In this document: positions 1 to 9,912 of the stretch, in pieces
Numbering within the stretch: position 1 is the stretch's first letter
Layout: the number at the start of each line of letters is the position of its first letter
Assembly: GCA_029532625.1 (NCBI GenBank)
Contig: JARFXM010000004.1
Coordinates: 4,154,001 to 4,218,000 of the forward strand
Direction of reading: 5' to 3'
DNA: 64,000 bases
From: Lomentospora prolificans
Taxonomy: Eukaryota > Ascomycota > Sordariomycetes > Microascales > Microascaceae
Position numbers and translations under genes: made by a program
Notes under the pieces: model-generated
The model's input: only the letters and a program-made list of their open reading frames with translations
Database searches by the model: none
What the model was told of the DNA's origin: nothing

Positions 1-524
1 GATCAGAAGAAGCCGTATTTGGTTTGAGTTGGTGGGCATCAATATTAATCTAGCTGTGGTGAACACCACAGACGAGCTCGAGATGGCGCTTTGTGGTGGT
101 GGTTGTGATGGATTAGTACCCCCCGAGATCAATGAGTGCCGTCCGTTGCTTGGCCACCTTGAGCTTTTAACTCGTTTTGGCATGGTGTGGGCCAGTGAGA
201 TTCCGGTGATGCTGGCGACGCTGGCTTCCGACCGATGACCCTCACGGCAAGGGACAGCCAGCCAGCTCTGTCCGTAGGATGAATTAAAGGCTCTAGTGTG
301 GAAATACGCCGTTGTGCGTATTTGCTGTTAGATATACGACGGAACGAAACCCATCCCGCGTGCTGGGAAATGGGTTGTCACTCTGCACAGCTAAAAATCC
401 TACGGAAAGCTTCGTGCCCCTCACACGCGTCATATATATACATATATATATATATATTTATCTCGAGGCGAGCCAGCTGATCCAATGAGTGGTGCCACAG
501 GAACGAACGAATGCGAGCTTGGAA
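1..524. other. Left flank of the AT-rich element, no gene seen
   Basis: Ordinary-composition DNA with only a chance 69-codon frame (29-238). It holds an AT dinucleotide run at 431-458. The segment ends at the 6-bp duplication that marks the insertion of the AT-rich element, so it was probably contiguous with 5214 onward before insertion. Confidence 0.6.
431..458. repeat. AT dinucleotide microsatellite
   Basis: Nearly pure alternating TA broken by one C (positions 431-458), about 70 bp left of the transposon-like element. It has no coding role. Confidence 0.85.
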
Positions 525-530
525 GTTCGG
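525..530. repeat. Left target-site duplication GTTCGG
   Basis: GTTCGG sits directly outside the left inverted repeat, and the same six bases in the same orientation follow the right inverted repeat at 5208-5213. This is the arrangement expected of a target-site duplication made on insertion. A TA duplication (Tc1/mariner style) is also formally possible, because the repeat ends begin with TA. Confidence 0.7.
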
Positions 531-571
531 TACGGAAGCCTGTAGCGAATTTGTAACTTTTGAAATTTTTC
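531..571 (+). repeat. Left terminal inverted repeat, 41 bp
   Basis: The 41 bases starting TACGGAAGCC and ending AAATTTTTC are the exact reverse complement of 5167-5207. Similarity continues imperfectly inward for about 14 more bases (10 of 14 by eye). The repeat keeps CpG and CpA dinucleotides that the interior has almost entirely lost. Confidence 0.92.
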
Positions 572-2005
572 GACCTCGACCACTCGAATTTTTACTAGAA
601 CTACCCCAACCCATACAGTTTCCTTAAGTAATGAGAATATTAGAAGGACTTCGGTAAAATAATATTTCTGTAACTGAAAAAAGATAACTGAAGTTGCACT
701 TTAAGCTTGGAAGGTACGATTCCTCATCTCAAGGAAAGTCGCGACTTCTTAAGGAAAGCATAAAGTTCACGATATTTCAAGAATTATAATAGGCAGGTAT
801 AACTAGTAAAATAATAATAGAAGGAAATAGTAATAGAAGGAGCTATCTTCTAATAGGCACCTTTTTTTTCATATCTTTATAAATCCTTTCTTCCTTTCCC
901 TCTTTTTTTTTCCCTCCTTTATTATCCCTTATCTTACTTATAGGTTACCTAATTACTTAATCTTAGCTAAGTCCTCCTAAACTCTAATAATAGTTTCTAA
1001 TATTATTAATAGTTTTAAATAATTCTACTTAGCTTTATTTAGCTTTAGGTATAATAGTACCCTCTTACTCTAAAGCTTGTAAACTAGCTAAAGAGCTAGT
1101 TACTCCTTTTACCTTTAATAGAGAGCTACTCCTATTTATTTAAAAGAGCTCTAAAGAGCTTAATAATAATACCCTAGAGTATATAGCTTAGGCTTTAGCC
1201 TAAATAGAATTAACTTAGAGTAGAGGTACTCTAACTCTTACTCTTTAGAAGAAGGTCTATATACTTTTACTTAACTCTAGGCTAGATAGACTATTACTAA
1301 TTAATTTAATAGGAGCTTAAGTGACTTCTTATTATTTAGGAGAAGCCTAACTATTCCAGTAATAATATTTAAACCTATATAGAATCACTTATTAGCTATA
1401 GTAGTTATAGTTAACTGTTATATATAGATATAGTGGCTATCTATATATTTAGCTAAGTTATAGTAGAGCTATATAATAAATACTTAAAGGCCTAAGGAAA
1501 GTTCCTATATTATATAGTTTAGGCTGAATTTAGCTAAGCTTATATATACTATATCTACTAGATAGCTAGCTACTTACTTAAATCTAAGTAGAGATATAAG
1601 TAAAGTAGTATATTTAATTCCTTCTATTATTATATATACTAGACTCTAATAAATTAGGTACTATTAATTTAACTCCTAGTAAATATTAGAAGAAGCTACT
1701 AAAGATACCTATTAAAGTTAGCTAAATAATCCTAGTTTTAATTAAAAGTACTTTTATAGATCTAAGTTTAATAATCTTAGTTATTTAGTTATAAGCTCTA
1801 GTAACTATATTTATATAAGCTACTAATAAGATTAACTTTTAGATAGAGGTAGCTAAGTCTACTCTAATTACTCCTATTAGAGCTTAAAGCTAAGATAAAG
1901 AAGATAATATTAATATTAATTTAACTAATATAGAGTAAGTTTAATTAAACTTACTTTAATATAAGAGATATTTTTTTTTTCTTAGAGTTATAAGGTTAGT
2001 TAGAA

Positions 2006-2088
2006 GAAAATATAAATAGAAATATACTAGTTTATATATAAGGAATCTATATTAAGGAAATATAAGTAGAAATATACTAGTTTATATA
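2006..2088. repeat. Short direct repeat inside the AT-rich tract, 50-bp spacing
   Basis: Positions 2006-2038 recur at 2056-2088, matching at 31 of 33 positions. Both differences are A/G transitions (2007/2057 and 2016/2066), as RIP acting on the opposite strand would produce. It may be a remnant of a subterminal or tandem repeat of the original element. Confidence 0.75.
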
Positions 2089-5000
2089 AAGTAGATTAGA
2101 ATTTATTAGTATATTTTAGATATTAGGGCTTAATAAAATCTATTTACTTTTATTTTTTCTTTCTTTTCTACTTTTTAATCTTAAATAGTTATAGTTAATA
2201 TAGTTTACTTAATAATTAATCTTAAATACTTATATCTAAATATTAAAGAATAGTTTCTCTAAAAGAAACCTTAAAAAGAAATACTTTAATAACTTTTAAC
2301 TAAATATAGTATCTCTTATATAAGAATAACTTTATACTAGTAACTATAATTATAGAACCTTATATAAGAGTATAATTCTATAGAGATCTTAGACTCTCTC
2401 TACCTACTTATCTAGGAATTATTTTATTAAGGACTATAAGAACTAGTACTATTTTAAATACTTCTATATAAAGGATATATAATCTTGAAATTCTAGCTTA
2501 CTAATATTTATAAAGAGATAGGCCTTTACTACTAGCTTATACTAGAATAAGATAAGATTACTTAAGAATATATAAGATTAGTATTTTCTAATTAAGTAGA
2601 AAAAAGTAGTCTAATTAAAGATTTTAGGAGAAACTACCTTTATATATAGTTTTAATAAGAGTAATATATTATTAGTTAAGACTTACTTTATTCTATTTAC
2701 TATAATATCTATCCTAAAATAATTTAAGTAAGATTAAATAAATTATATTATAAATAATTAGGTTATACTTATACTAGACTAAACTTTATCTAGTTTCTTA
2801 ATATATATAATAAACTAATACTATATAAGATAGAAATCTATATTTATATTAATATTTATTCTTAATATATTATTTAGTTTTATATTAGGATCTTAGCTTA
2901 TATATAATAGAGTATATTTAGTTAATATATTAAAATAATTATATAATACTAGATTATTCCTATACTGATTTATTTAGATTATAGTATTAAGCTAAACCTT
3001 ATTACTATTACCTATTTCTTTTTATCTTAAGATTAAATAAAACTAGATCTAGAAATAAATAATTCTATTCTAATTAAGTTTTAAGATTATTAGCTTTAGG
3101 GTAAGAGTATTTATAATATTAAGATTAAAAGCTAGTAGAACTAGTTTTCTTAAGTTTAATTTTATTTCTAGTAAGTAAGTAAACTTCTTTATAAGATATT
3201 ATTTTAGATACTTATAAGGTAGAAATACTTTATATAATTTATATTAGAAAACCTCTTTAACTTATTAAGTAAGATTAACTAAATTACTTTATATTACCTC
3301 TATATTCCTATTATTTAAGAGGAGTTTACTAGATTTATCTAAGTCTAGAACTATTACTATATCTAAGTATAGAAAAACTAGTTATATATTATTCTAGGGT
3401 AACTATAGATACTTTATTACTCTTTTAACTAGTCTTATATATTTGACTATAGTATTAAACCAAATACTAGTTAACTTCAAGCTTTATAAGAGATAGTAAA
3501 ATCAGATCTGTATAATCTTGATACATATTTGCCTAGACTGATAATAGAAGTTTACAAATTAATATTAGAATATTTTAGAGATATAAAGCTTCTTGCTCAT
3601 AAAGAAGATCACCCTTTCTTTACTATATACTAATTCTTATAGAATAGGCTATACTAGTATAAAGTAGATCTAGATATATTAGTCTTAGATAAGTTAGAGA
3701 ACCTAGTTGATAGAATTACTTAAATTAAATAAGTATTAGAAAAAAAAAGACTTAATATTAATTATTTAGATTAAGATATTTTAAGTTTAAATAATTTAGA
3801 AGAGATACTTTAAAACTAGCTTAATCTTCTTTTTATATATACTTTTAAGTTACTATACTATTCAAACTATAACCTTGAGTTAGTTATACTTAAGTAGATA
3901 TATATAAATTTGTTATAATTAGTATAGTTTCATACTTGACTTAATTAGTAATATTTGAATCTAGATCTTAGTGTTTGAGTTTAGCTTCCTCCTCTTTGAC
4001 TTAGTTTAACTTCTTTTACTTTAGTTCTATTTTAGTTAAGATACTTTTAGAAGATAGATGTTTTAAGGGCTTCTATAACTCTAAAAAAAAAAAAAATAAT
4101 TAGTATAAAAATTTCTTTATAAAAAAAAAATAAAAAAATAAAAAAAAGAATAATATATTTACTAAGATCTTAAGTAGATTCTTCTAAGTTACTCTCCTTC
4201 TTTTTTAATGTTTGCTGGCTTTATATAGCTTTACTAAGAGCTAGCCTATCCTATTTAATTTCTATAAAGAAAAGAAGTAAGATATAATATATACCTAACT
4301 TAACTTTATCCTTAGCCTAGGTTATTATAATAAGTTTATAAATAGTTTAGATTTAAGTAATTATTAATATATATAATCTAATCTAAGAAGAGGTACTATA
4401 CTAGGGAATTAAGTAAGTTTCCTATAAGAGATCTTAAAGACTAATTTCTAGATTAAACTTATAAATAATTAATTTAAGTATTTTATAATAGCTTAAGTAT
4501 TATTAGAATTAATTAAAAGCTTTTAGGATTAAGAAGCCTTTATATAAAGCTAGTACTTTTAAGTACTACTTTAAAATAAGTTATATAACTCCTTTAGAAA
4601 TATATTCTAATATATAAAGTTAAAGAGATAAGAAAATTTATAATAGCTCTCTCTTTAGTTCTTAGTTCTAAATAGTACTAGCTATTTAAGTTTATATAGT
4701 AATTTCTAAAGCTTAGGAGAAGTTGATAGTATCTAGCTATCTTTACTATAGGATATATAATATAGAGGAAGTTGATAGTATTATTATTAAGTGAGTTGGT
4801 GATATATTAGGTAAGTAGGTAAGATTAAAAATAGGATTACCTAACTCTATAAGACTTTCTTTAAAAGTTAGTAGTTACTTCTTATAGAAGTTATAGAAAT
4901 CTTATAATAGAGCTTTATACTAAATCTTAGTATATATAAGACTAGTTTGACTAGACTAGTAATACTTTAGTATTAGTAGTACTATAGTTTATAAGTTTTT

Positions 5001-5166
5001 AACCTAGTAGAAGTAAAATTATATAAGTTTACTATTAAATTTTTCTTTTTATATTAAGAGAATTAGGGCTTGAATAATATAATGATATTGAATAATATTG
5101 AATTTTATTTAACTAGAAGTGTAGGTATTTGTATGGATGGTGTGTGTGTATGGAGGGGTTGAGGCT

Positions 5167-5207
5167 GAAAAATTTCAAAAGTTACAAATTCGCTACAGGC
5201 TTCCGTA
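5167..5207 (-). repeat. Right terminal inverted repeat, 41 bp
   Basis: Exact reverse complement of 531-571, ending GGCTTCCGTA at the outer edge. It is preceded by a short GT-rich stretch (5138-5150) and by the A/T-rich interior. Confidence 0.92.
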
Positions 5208-5213
5208 GTTCGG
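5208..5213. repeat. Right target-site duplication GTTCGG
   Basis: Identical in sequence and orientation to 525-530, immediately outside the right inverted repeat. Confidence 0.7.
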
Positions 5214-5297
5214 CTCCTGTATTCTCCTCACGGCCTGCGCGGTACTATTTGATCGACTCTGTCGCGTGGATTTGTTGATTCATGGCGAGGCATCAAG

Positions 5298-5312
5298 AGT
5301 GTGTGTGTGTGG

Positions 5313-5352
<40 letters not shown>

Positions 5353-5366
5353 AGAGGGGGGGGGGG
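5298..5366. repeat. Compound microsatellite GT, GA, then G11
   Basis: A GT run (5298-5311), then about 17 GA units (5316-5349), then eleven G (5356-5366), within 100 bp of the right end of the transposon-like element. Purine-rich on the plus strand. Confidence 0.9.
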
Positions 5367-6285
5367 AAGAGAGAGAAAGCGCGCAAACGGGTTGAGCGTA
5401 TTCGTCTGCTTCCATTTCTATTCCTAACTTGTATGTTCTTGGCAGCGGGAGAAGTGGCTTCCACCCGGTTATAACGCCAAAGCTCGTCTGCATCATTGCA
5501 GAATCTTCATCGGGATTGGAGAAGTTTGAGATCCAATCCAATCTTAGAATCAAACGGCCGTATTTGCATACAGTATGGTTTAGATGTTCCTCATCCTCAT
5601 CCGCAACCTTGGCAGGATTGTGCCCTGTCGTCTAGCCGTCGAGCCAGAAAGAAAAAAAGGCCACTTGTATACCCCAATAGAAAATTCATCCGCCCGCCGC
5701 ATCTCCGCCCGCGGGCCGGATCAAGCCATCCTGACTTTATTCTCTCCTCCATTCACACGCACGGGAAAAGGACCACTATGCAGACTTGCAGAAGCGAGAC
5801 GGCAATCGGAGTCCAACAAGACTCCGAAAGCCAACTTGTGCCTGGGTGCGTCTTTTGACCTGCGCGAAAGTTGGCTGAGGCAGTGCGCAGTGCGCAGTGC
5901 GAGCCAAAAAGAACTTTGAAAGGTTAAAATAAATGAACCGGATACAACCCAAGCCAGCGTTACGTATCCCGTGCACAGTCTGGTGCTCTTTCTGGCCCCG
6001 GCCAGTCGTATGCTCGGCAGGCCAGCAATGCGCGGCCACCTCTCCTCCCGTCACCATCGGCGTTCAGGCCTGGAGGAGTATGTAGATGTACGCTGCGATC
6101 CGAGGGGGGACAGGGATCTTTTGTGATCGAGGGTCACCATACGTGCTACGTCACTTGGCCTCATGGATATGGTTGATACAGTGCTTCCAAACTGGTTGCC
6201 TAGTTCTTCGTCGTTCAATCGACCTCTGTGTGGTATCCGAAGTTTCTATAGTAGTAGACTCGGGTTTGGGGACCATGTGTCCGAA

Positions 6286-6292
6286 TATAAAA
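6286..6292 (+). promoter_or_regulatory. TATA-like box upstream of the P450 gene
   Basis: TATAAAA lies 125 bp before the chosen ATG at 6417, a spacing that suits a core promoter with a short leader. Called from sequence only. Confidence 0.45.
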
Positions 6293-6416
6293 CAAGCGGA
6301 ACCCGGGAAATGGTCTTGTTTTCTCGCTCCGTCTTCTTTTTGATTATTGGATGTTTTCTTCCAAACGCTTAGTTTCTTGTTTCTTCGAATTGTTCGACAC
6401 CCGAGCTCACAGAATC

Positions 6417-8240
6417 ATGAACTTACCTGTGGACAGTCGGCTCTCAGAGCGGCTTCTTTCGCTGTCGTGGCCACAATGGCTCATGGCTGGCGCGGTCATT
6501 GTTAGTTTCCTATTCCCCTGAGGAAGAAGAAGAAGAAGAAGAAGAAGACACACAGAGAGAGAGAGAGAGAGAACAGAGAGATGGACAAGATCTTGTTCAT
6601 CTCGCCACATCACTGACCGCAGAATCGTTCGCCCAGGGCGCCGTCGCATTTGTTGTAAAAGCAATTTACAACGTCTTCTTCCACCCGCTCCGCCACTTTC
6701 CCGGTCCCATCTCCCACCGCGCCAGCATCTTCCCTTGGGGCGTGCAACTTATCAGAGGCACCCTCCCTTTCCACGCCCTAGAACTACACCAGAAGTACGG
6801 CCCCGTCGTTCGCATCCGGCCCTCCGAGCTTGCCTTTGCCAACGGCCAAGCATGGCAAGACATCTACGGACACAAGGTTGCCGGCAAGAGAGCCGGCCTC
6901 GCGCCGGGGGTCAAGGAGATGCCTAAGGTGAAAATGTTTTACAAGGCGTACAAGTCTCAGCCGGAAACGATCATCACGTCCGACCACGATAATCACGCCA
7001 AGTTCCGGAAAGTCATGGCGCCCAGCTTCTCGGAAAAGAGCATGCGGGCCCAGGAGCCTCTGATCACAAAGTACGTCGACCTGTTGATCTCTAGGTTGCA
7101 CGAATACCATACGCGGGGGCCCCAAAACATGACAAACTGGTACAACTGGACAACGTTTGATGTTATCGGGGACCTCGCTTTCGGCGACTCGTTTGAGTGT
7201 CTCGAAAAGGCCGAAAGCCATCCGTTTATAGTATCCATCTTCGACTCGCTACAACAGTCGGCCTCGCTCATGTTCCTACGGTATCTTGGTCTGCAGCCGC
7301 TAGCGACCGTCTTGATGTTTGGCTTCCTCCGAAAAGGTCTGATGCTCCGTGCCTTTGCCCAGAAGACCCTCAAGAAGAGGGCGGAAAGCGTCGAATCGCG
7401 GCCCGATCTTATCGAGCCTTTCCTCGCCAAGAAGGACGGCGGAAACTTCTCGTTCGGCCAACTCACAGGCATGGCGTCGACGCTTCTCTTTGCGGGATCC
7501 GAAACGACGGCATCGACGCTCACCGGTGTGACGTGGTTGCTGTTGAACAACCCCGCCGCTTACGAGAAGCTAAAGGCCGAGGTGCGGTCGACGTTCAAGT
7601 CGGAAGACGAGATCAACTTTGCGTCGGTGCAAAACTTGAGTTATATGCTTGCTTGTTTGAACGAATCGCTCCGGCTATTCCCGCCCGTGGCCATCGGACT
7701 GCCACGTCAAGTCCCCGAGGGAGGAGCTACTATTGCGGGACACTATGTTCCGGAAGGTGTATGTTCAATGTCGCTGATTGCCGTGGATTCTTTCCGTCTC
7801 CCTAAAAAGAAGAAAAGCTGCCTGTACTGACCCGAGTCCCCTTTCCCCCAGACTGTCGTCGATGTGTATCAGTGGGCCATAAATAGGCTCCCATCGAACT
7901 GGAACGCCCCGACAGAGTTCGTTCCCGAACGATTCATGGGTGACGAGCGCTTCCAGACCGATGACCAATCCTGCATGCGCCCGTTTTCCGTTGGTCCTAG
8001 AGACTGCATTGGCAAGACGTAAGTCGTCCTTTTGCCCTTGAGAAAAGATCGATTCCCTGTGCTAACGAGGAACGGGACACAAGTCTCGCATATGTCGAGA
8101 TGAGGGTAATCCTGGCTCGAGTGATCTGGAACTTTGATATGGAGTTGGCCGAGAGGGAAGACTGGCTTTCGAAGCAGGACAATTATTTGCTTTGGAGGCG
8201 CAGGCCTCTCCGCGTCAATCTCAAGGCTGTCGCGAGGTGA
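6417..8240 (+). CDS. Cytochrome P450 monooxygenase
   Basis: Heme-thiolate monooxygenase, probably ER-anchored, with unknown substrate. Exons 6417-6500, 6637-7758, 7852-8018 and 8084-8240 give 509 residues, the usual fungal P450 length. The N terminus is hydrophobic and leads into the hinge HPLRHFPGP (about 44-52). The I-helix oxygen-activation motif AGSETT is at 314-319, the ExxR pair at E371 and R374, and the heme loop FSVGPRDCIG at 447-456 with axial Cys454. The start is MNLPVDS at 6417. Intron 1 (GTTAGT donor, CTGAC branch point, CCCAG acceptor) holds a GAA/GA microsatellite that, if read through, makes a false Glu-rich N terminus. Introns 2 and 3 have GTATGT and GTAAGT donors. The fold resembles the CYP58/CYP65-type fungal oxygenases, but I see no clustered biosynthetic partner, so its pathway stays open. 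Confidence 0.92.
6523..6572. repeat. GAA/GA microsatellite inside P450 intron 1
   Basis: About nine GAA units (6523-6548) followed by about ten GA units (6553-6572). Both lie within the inferred intron 6501-6636, not in coding sequence. Confidence 0.85.
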
Positions 8241-8998
8241 TTTACTCTCAAGGTCCTTGGGTTGGGTTGGGATGGATGAATGGGAATCCGGCCGTTGGGT
8301 CCCAACGCAAACCCATTGTGCTATATAAAACTTTGCTCAGATATTCTCGTATTTCTTTCGACAAGTTTAATGTGAATATATGACTACAAAATTTGGCCCT
8401 GGGGTTTTTTGCTGAGGTGTTATAATATAGTGTGGATGGGAACGAGCAGCTCGTCTCACCCTGCTCATCGAGACAATGTGATGTCACCTTCTTGCCCTTA
8501 GTTCTTTTACTATTCGGAGCCAAGATGCCAGACTCGACATGCCAATATAGGACGGGGCAGGACATAGGAAGTCGGTGGTCAAGAGCCATAAGCTTCAGCA
8601 CATTTATGGCCCACGTCCGGCTAGTGATTCACGCACTGGATGAAGTTGCGGTATTGAGATTGTCTTGTTAGAAGAGTCCACCCCCAAGAGGGAAACTCCA
8701 TTCCAATTCTACGCAAGATCCCAGGATTCTAGATTCTATCAGTTCGTAGCCTCAATTGGCGCCCTATCACCCGGACAAGCTCGGAGGGTCTCCGCAGCAT
8801 TATTGCTGGCGCCGGTGCATCGGGAAATAGTCCAAGTCAAGTATATTCAGTGATATGATATACACCCATTCTCTAAAATTCCATTATTGACACAGGTTCG
8901 CCGGGCAATCCGGATCATCCACCGCTATCGGCAGACCCGCCCACAAACACACATCCTCTGCAGCAAAGCTTCTCAACAACAACCACCCCCCACCCCAT
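8241..8998. other. Convergent intergenic region between P450 and the complex I subunit
   Basis: This is the shared 3' space of two genes facing each other. It holds short chance frames only. A TATATAAAA-like string at 8322-8329 has no gene positioned to use it. Confidence 0.5.
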
Positions 8999-9322
8999 TT
9001 ACTCGTCGTCGTAGCCCGTTAATTGTTTCCTAGGGCCCGTAGGAACTATAAAGGAGATCAAGCAGGTCAGTACCGTTGCCCGCCAGGGATAACCTTCTTG
9101 TGTCGGCGCCACGAGTTGAGCAACACATGGGAGCCTACCTGGATATGTGACGGGAATCTTGGGCGCGTTCTCGTCGCCGACAAGCTCGCGGATCTTAAGG
9201 GTAATAGGAATCGAGATAGGACCGACGGCACCGATAACAAGGGACCAGAAGTATGCGGGGCGCTCTCGCGCGGACCAGCGTAGGTACTTGAGGGGCGTAG
9301 CCCAGAATCGAGGACTCGACAT
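8999..9322 (-). CDS. NADH:ubiquinone oxidoreductase 9.5 kDa subunit
   Basis: Accessory subunit of mitochondrial respiratory complex I, matching the Neurospora 9.5 kDa subunit family (counterpart of animal NDUFA3). Two exons, complement of 9139-9322 and 8999-9045, joined across a 93-bp intron with a GTAGGC donor and TATAG acceptor, give 76 residues. The protein opens MSSPRFWATPLKYLRW, has one hydrophobic span (about residues 23-40, AYFWSLVIGAVGPISIP), then a short tail ending GPRKQLTGYDDE, which is the family hallmark. Reading through the intron in frame would give a spurious 107-residue product that keeps the right C terminus. The gene diverges from the oligosaccharyltransferase subunit gene 590 bp away. 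Confidence 0.9.
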   Translation of the reverse strand: MSSPRFWATPLKYLRWSARERPAYFWSLVIGAVGPISIPITLKIRELVGDENAPKIPVTYPGRLPCVAQLVAPTQEGYPWRATVLTCLISFIVPTGPRKQLTGYDDE

Positions 9323-9912
9323 CGTGGTAGGTGGAGGCTGTGGCGAGATGGTCGGGTTAGTCCTCCCGGATCATCAATTTCAATGAGAAATTAGGTACAG
9401 CAGCGCTACATACCCAATTGATCCGGTGTGGCTCGTCGAAAAGGCACTTGACAGGAATTGCGTCCCAGTCTTTCTCGGCTCTGAGGAAGATTCATATTGG
9501 CGCACGATTTCACGACGATCCATGTCCATTTGATGGTCCGGATAAACTCCGGCAAAACACTCCATTCCGAGCAATCCAATCCAGCCAAGGCAGGTCCAGG
9601 TGGGTCCGACATTGCCAGCTTGGCATTGAACGGCTCCGGCTACGTATCCCTAACTTCCAGAGCTCTCTCGCTGGCTCGCTCGCTGTGCTGTCGTCTCGTC
9701 CCTGCACGGTGTGTGTTTTAGAGAATTCGACCGCGCAAGCAGGAAGGCTGAACCTCAATCCCCCAAACCCTTCCGCAAGCTTTCCTTAATCTTCTTTTTC
9801 TACCAACCGCCCCCTCATGCACAGCAATTGAGGAGCTGCTGCAATACCTACCGGCCAACCCTTGATCCAAACCATTCCTTCTCAATTGATAGCTGGACTG
9901 GGTTGAGCAAGC
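9323..9912. promoter_or_regulatory. Bidirectional promoter region between complex I subunit and WBP1 genes
   Basis: A 590-bp spacer separates the start codons of two divergent housekeeping genes, so it should hold both promoters. It contains a pyrimidine-rich stretch (about 9780-9815) close to the WBP1 start. No confident TATA box was seen, as is common for fungal housekeeping genes. Confidence 0.55.

Larger units (their letters stand above)
531..5207. mobile_element. RIP-degraded transposon-like element with terminal inverted repeats
   Basis: A 4,677-bp unit is bounded by perfect 41-bp inverted repeats and a GTTCGG duplication. From about 780 to 5100 the sequence is extremely AT-rich, full of TpA, and I saw no CpG by eye. 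No open frame above 60 codons survives on either strand. This is the signature of repeat-induced point mutation in Pezizomycotina, where duplicated DNA suffers C-to-T changes. The terminal-repeat layout says DNA transposon. The superfamily cannot be read because the transposase is destroyed. A nested structure is possible: the outer 572-780 and the last ~100 bp are only mildly AT-rich, so a small inverted-repeat element may carry a second, RIP-mutated insertion. Confidence 0.8.
5214..6416. other. Intergenic region and upstream region of the P450 gene
   Basis: Several overlapping frames of 68-120 codons (5429-6057) lie here in different phases, with no recognisable domain and no splice logic, so none is called. 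The segment carries the simple-repeat patch at 5298-5366 and, at its right end, the presumed P450 core promoter. Confidence 0.5.

Noticed and set aside
5429..6057. Overlapping frames of 68-120 codons downstream of the AT-rich element
   Set aside because: They overlap in different phases and on both strands, with no domain and no splice logic.
6499..6636. Glu-rich N terminus of the P450 read from a non-ATG start
   Set aside because: It is the translation of the GAA/GA microsatellite in an intron; an upstream ATG at 6417 with proper splice sites gives a normal membrane anchor.
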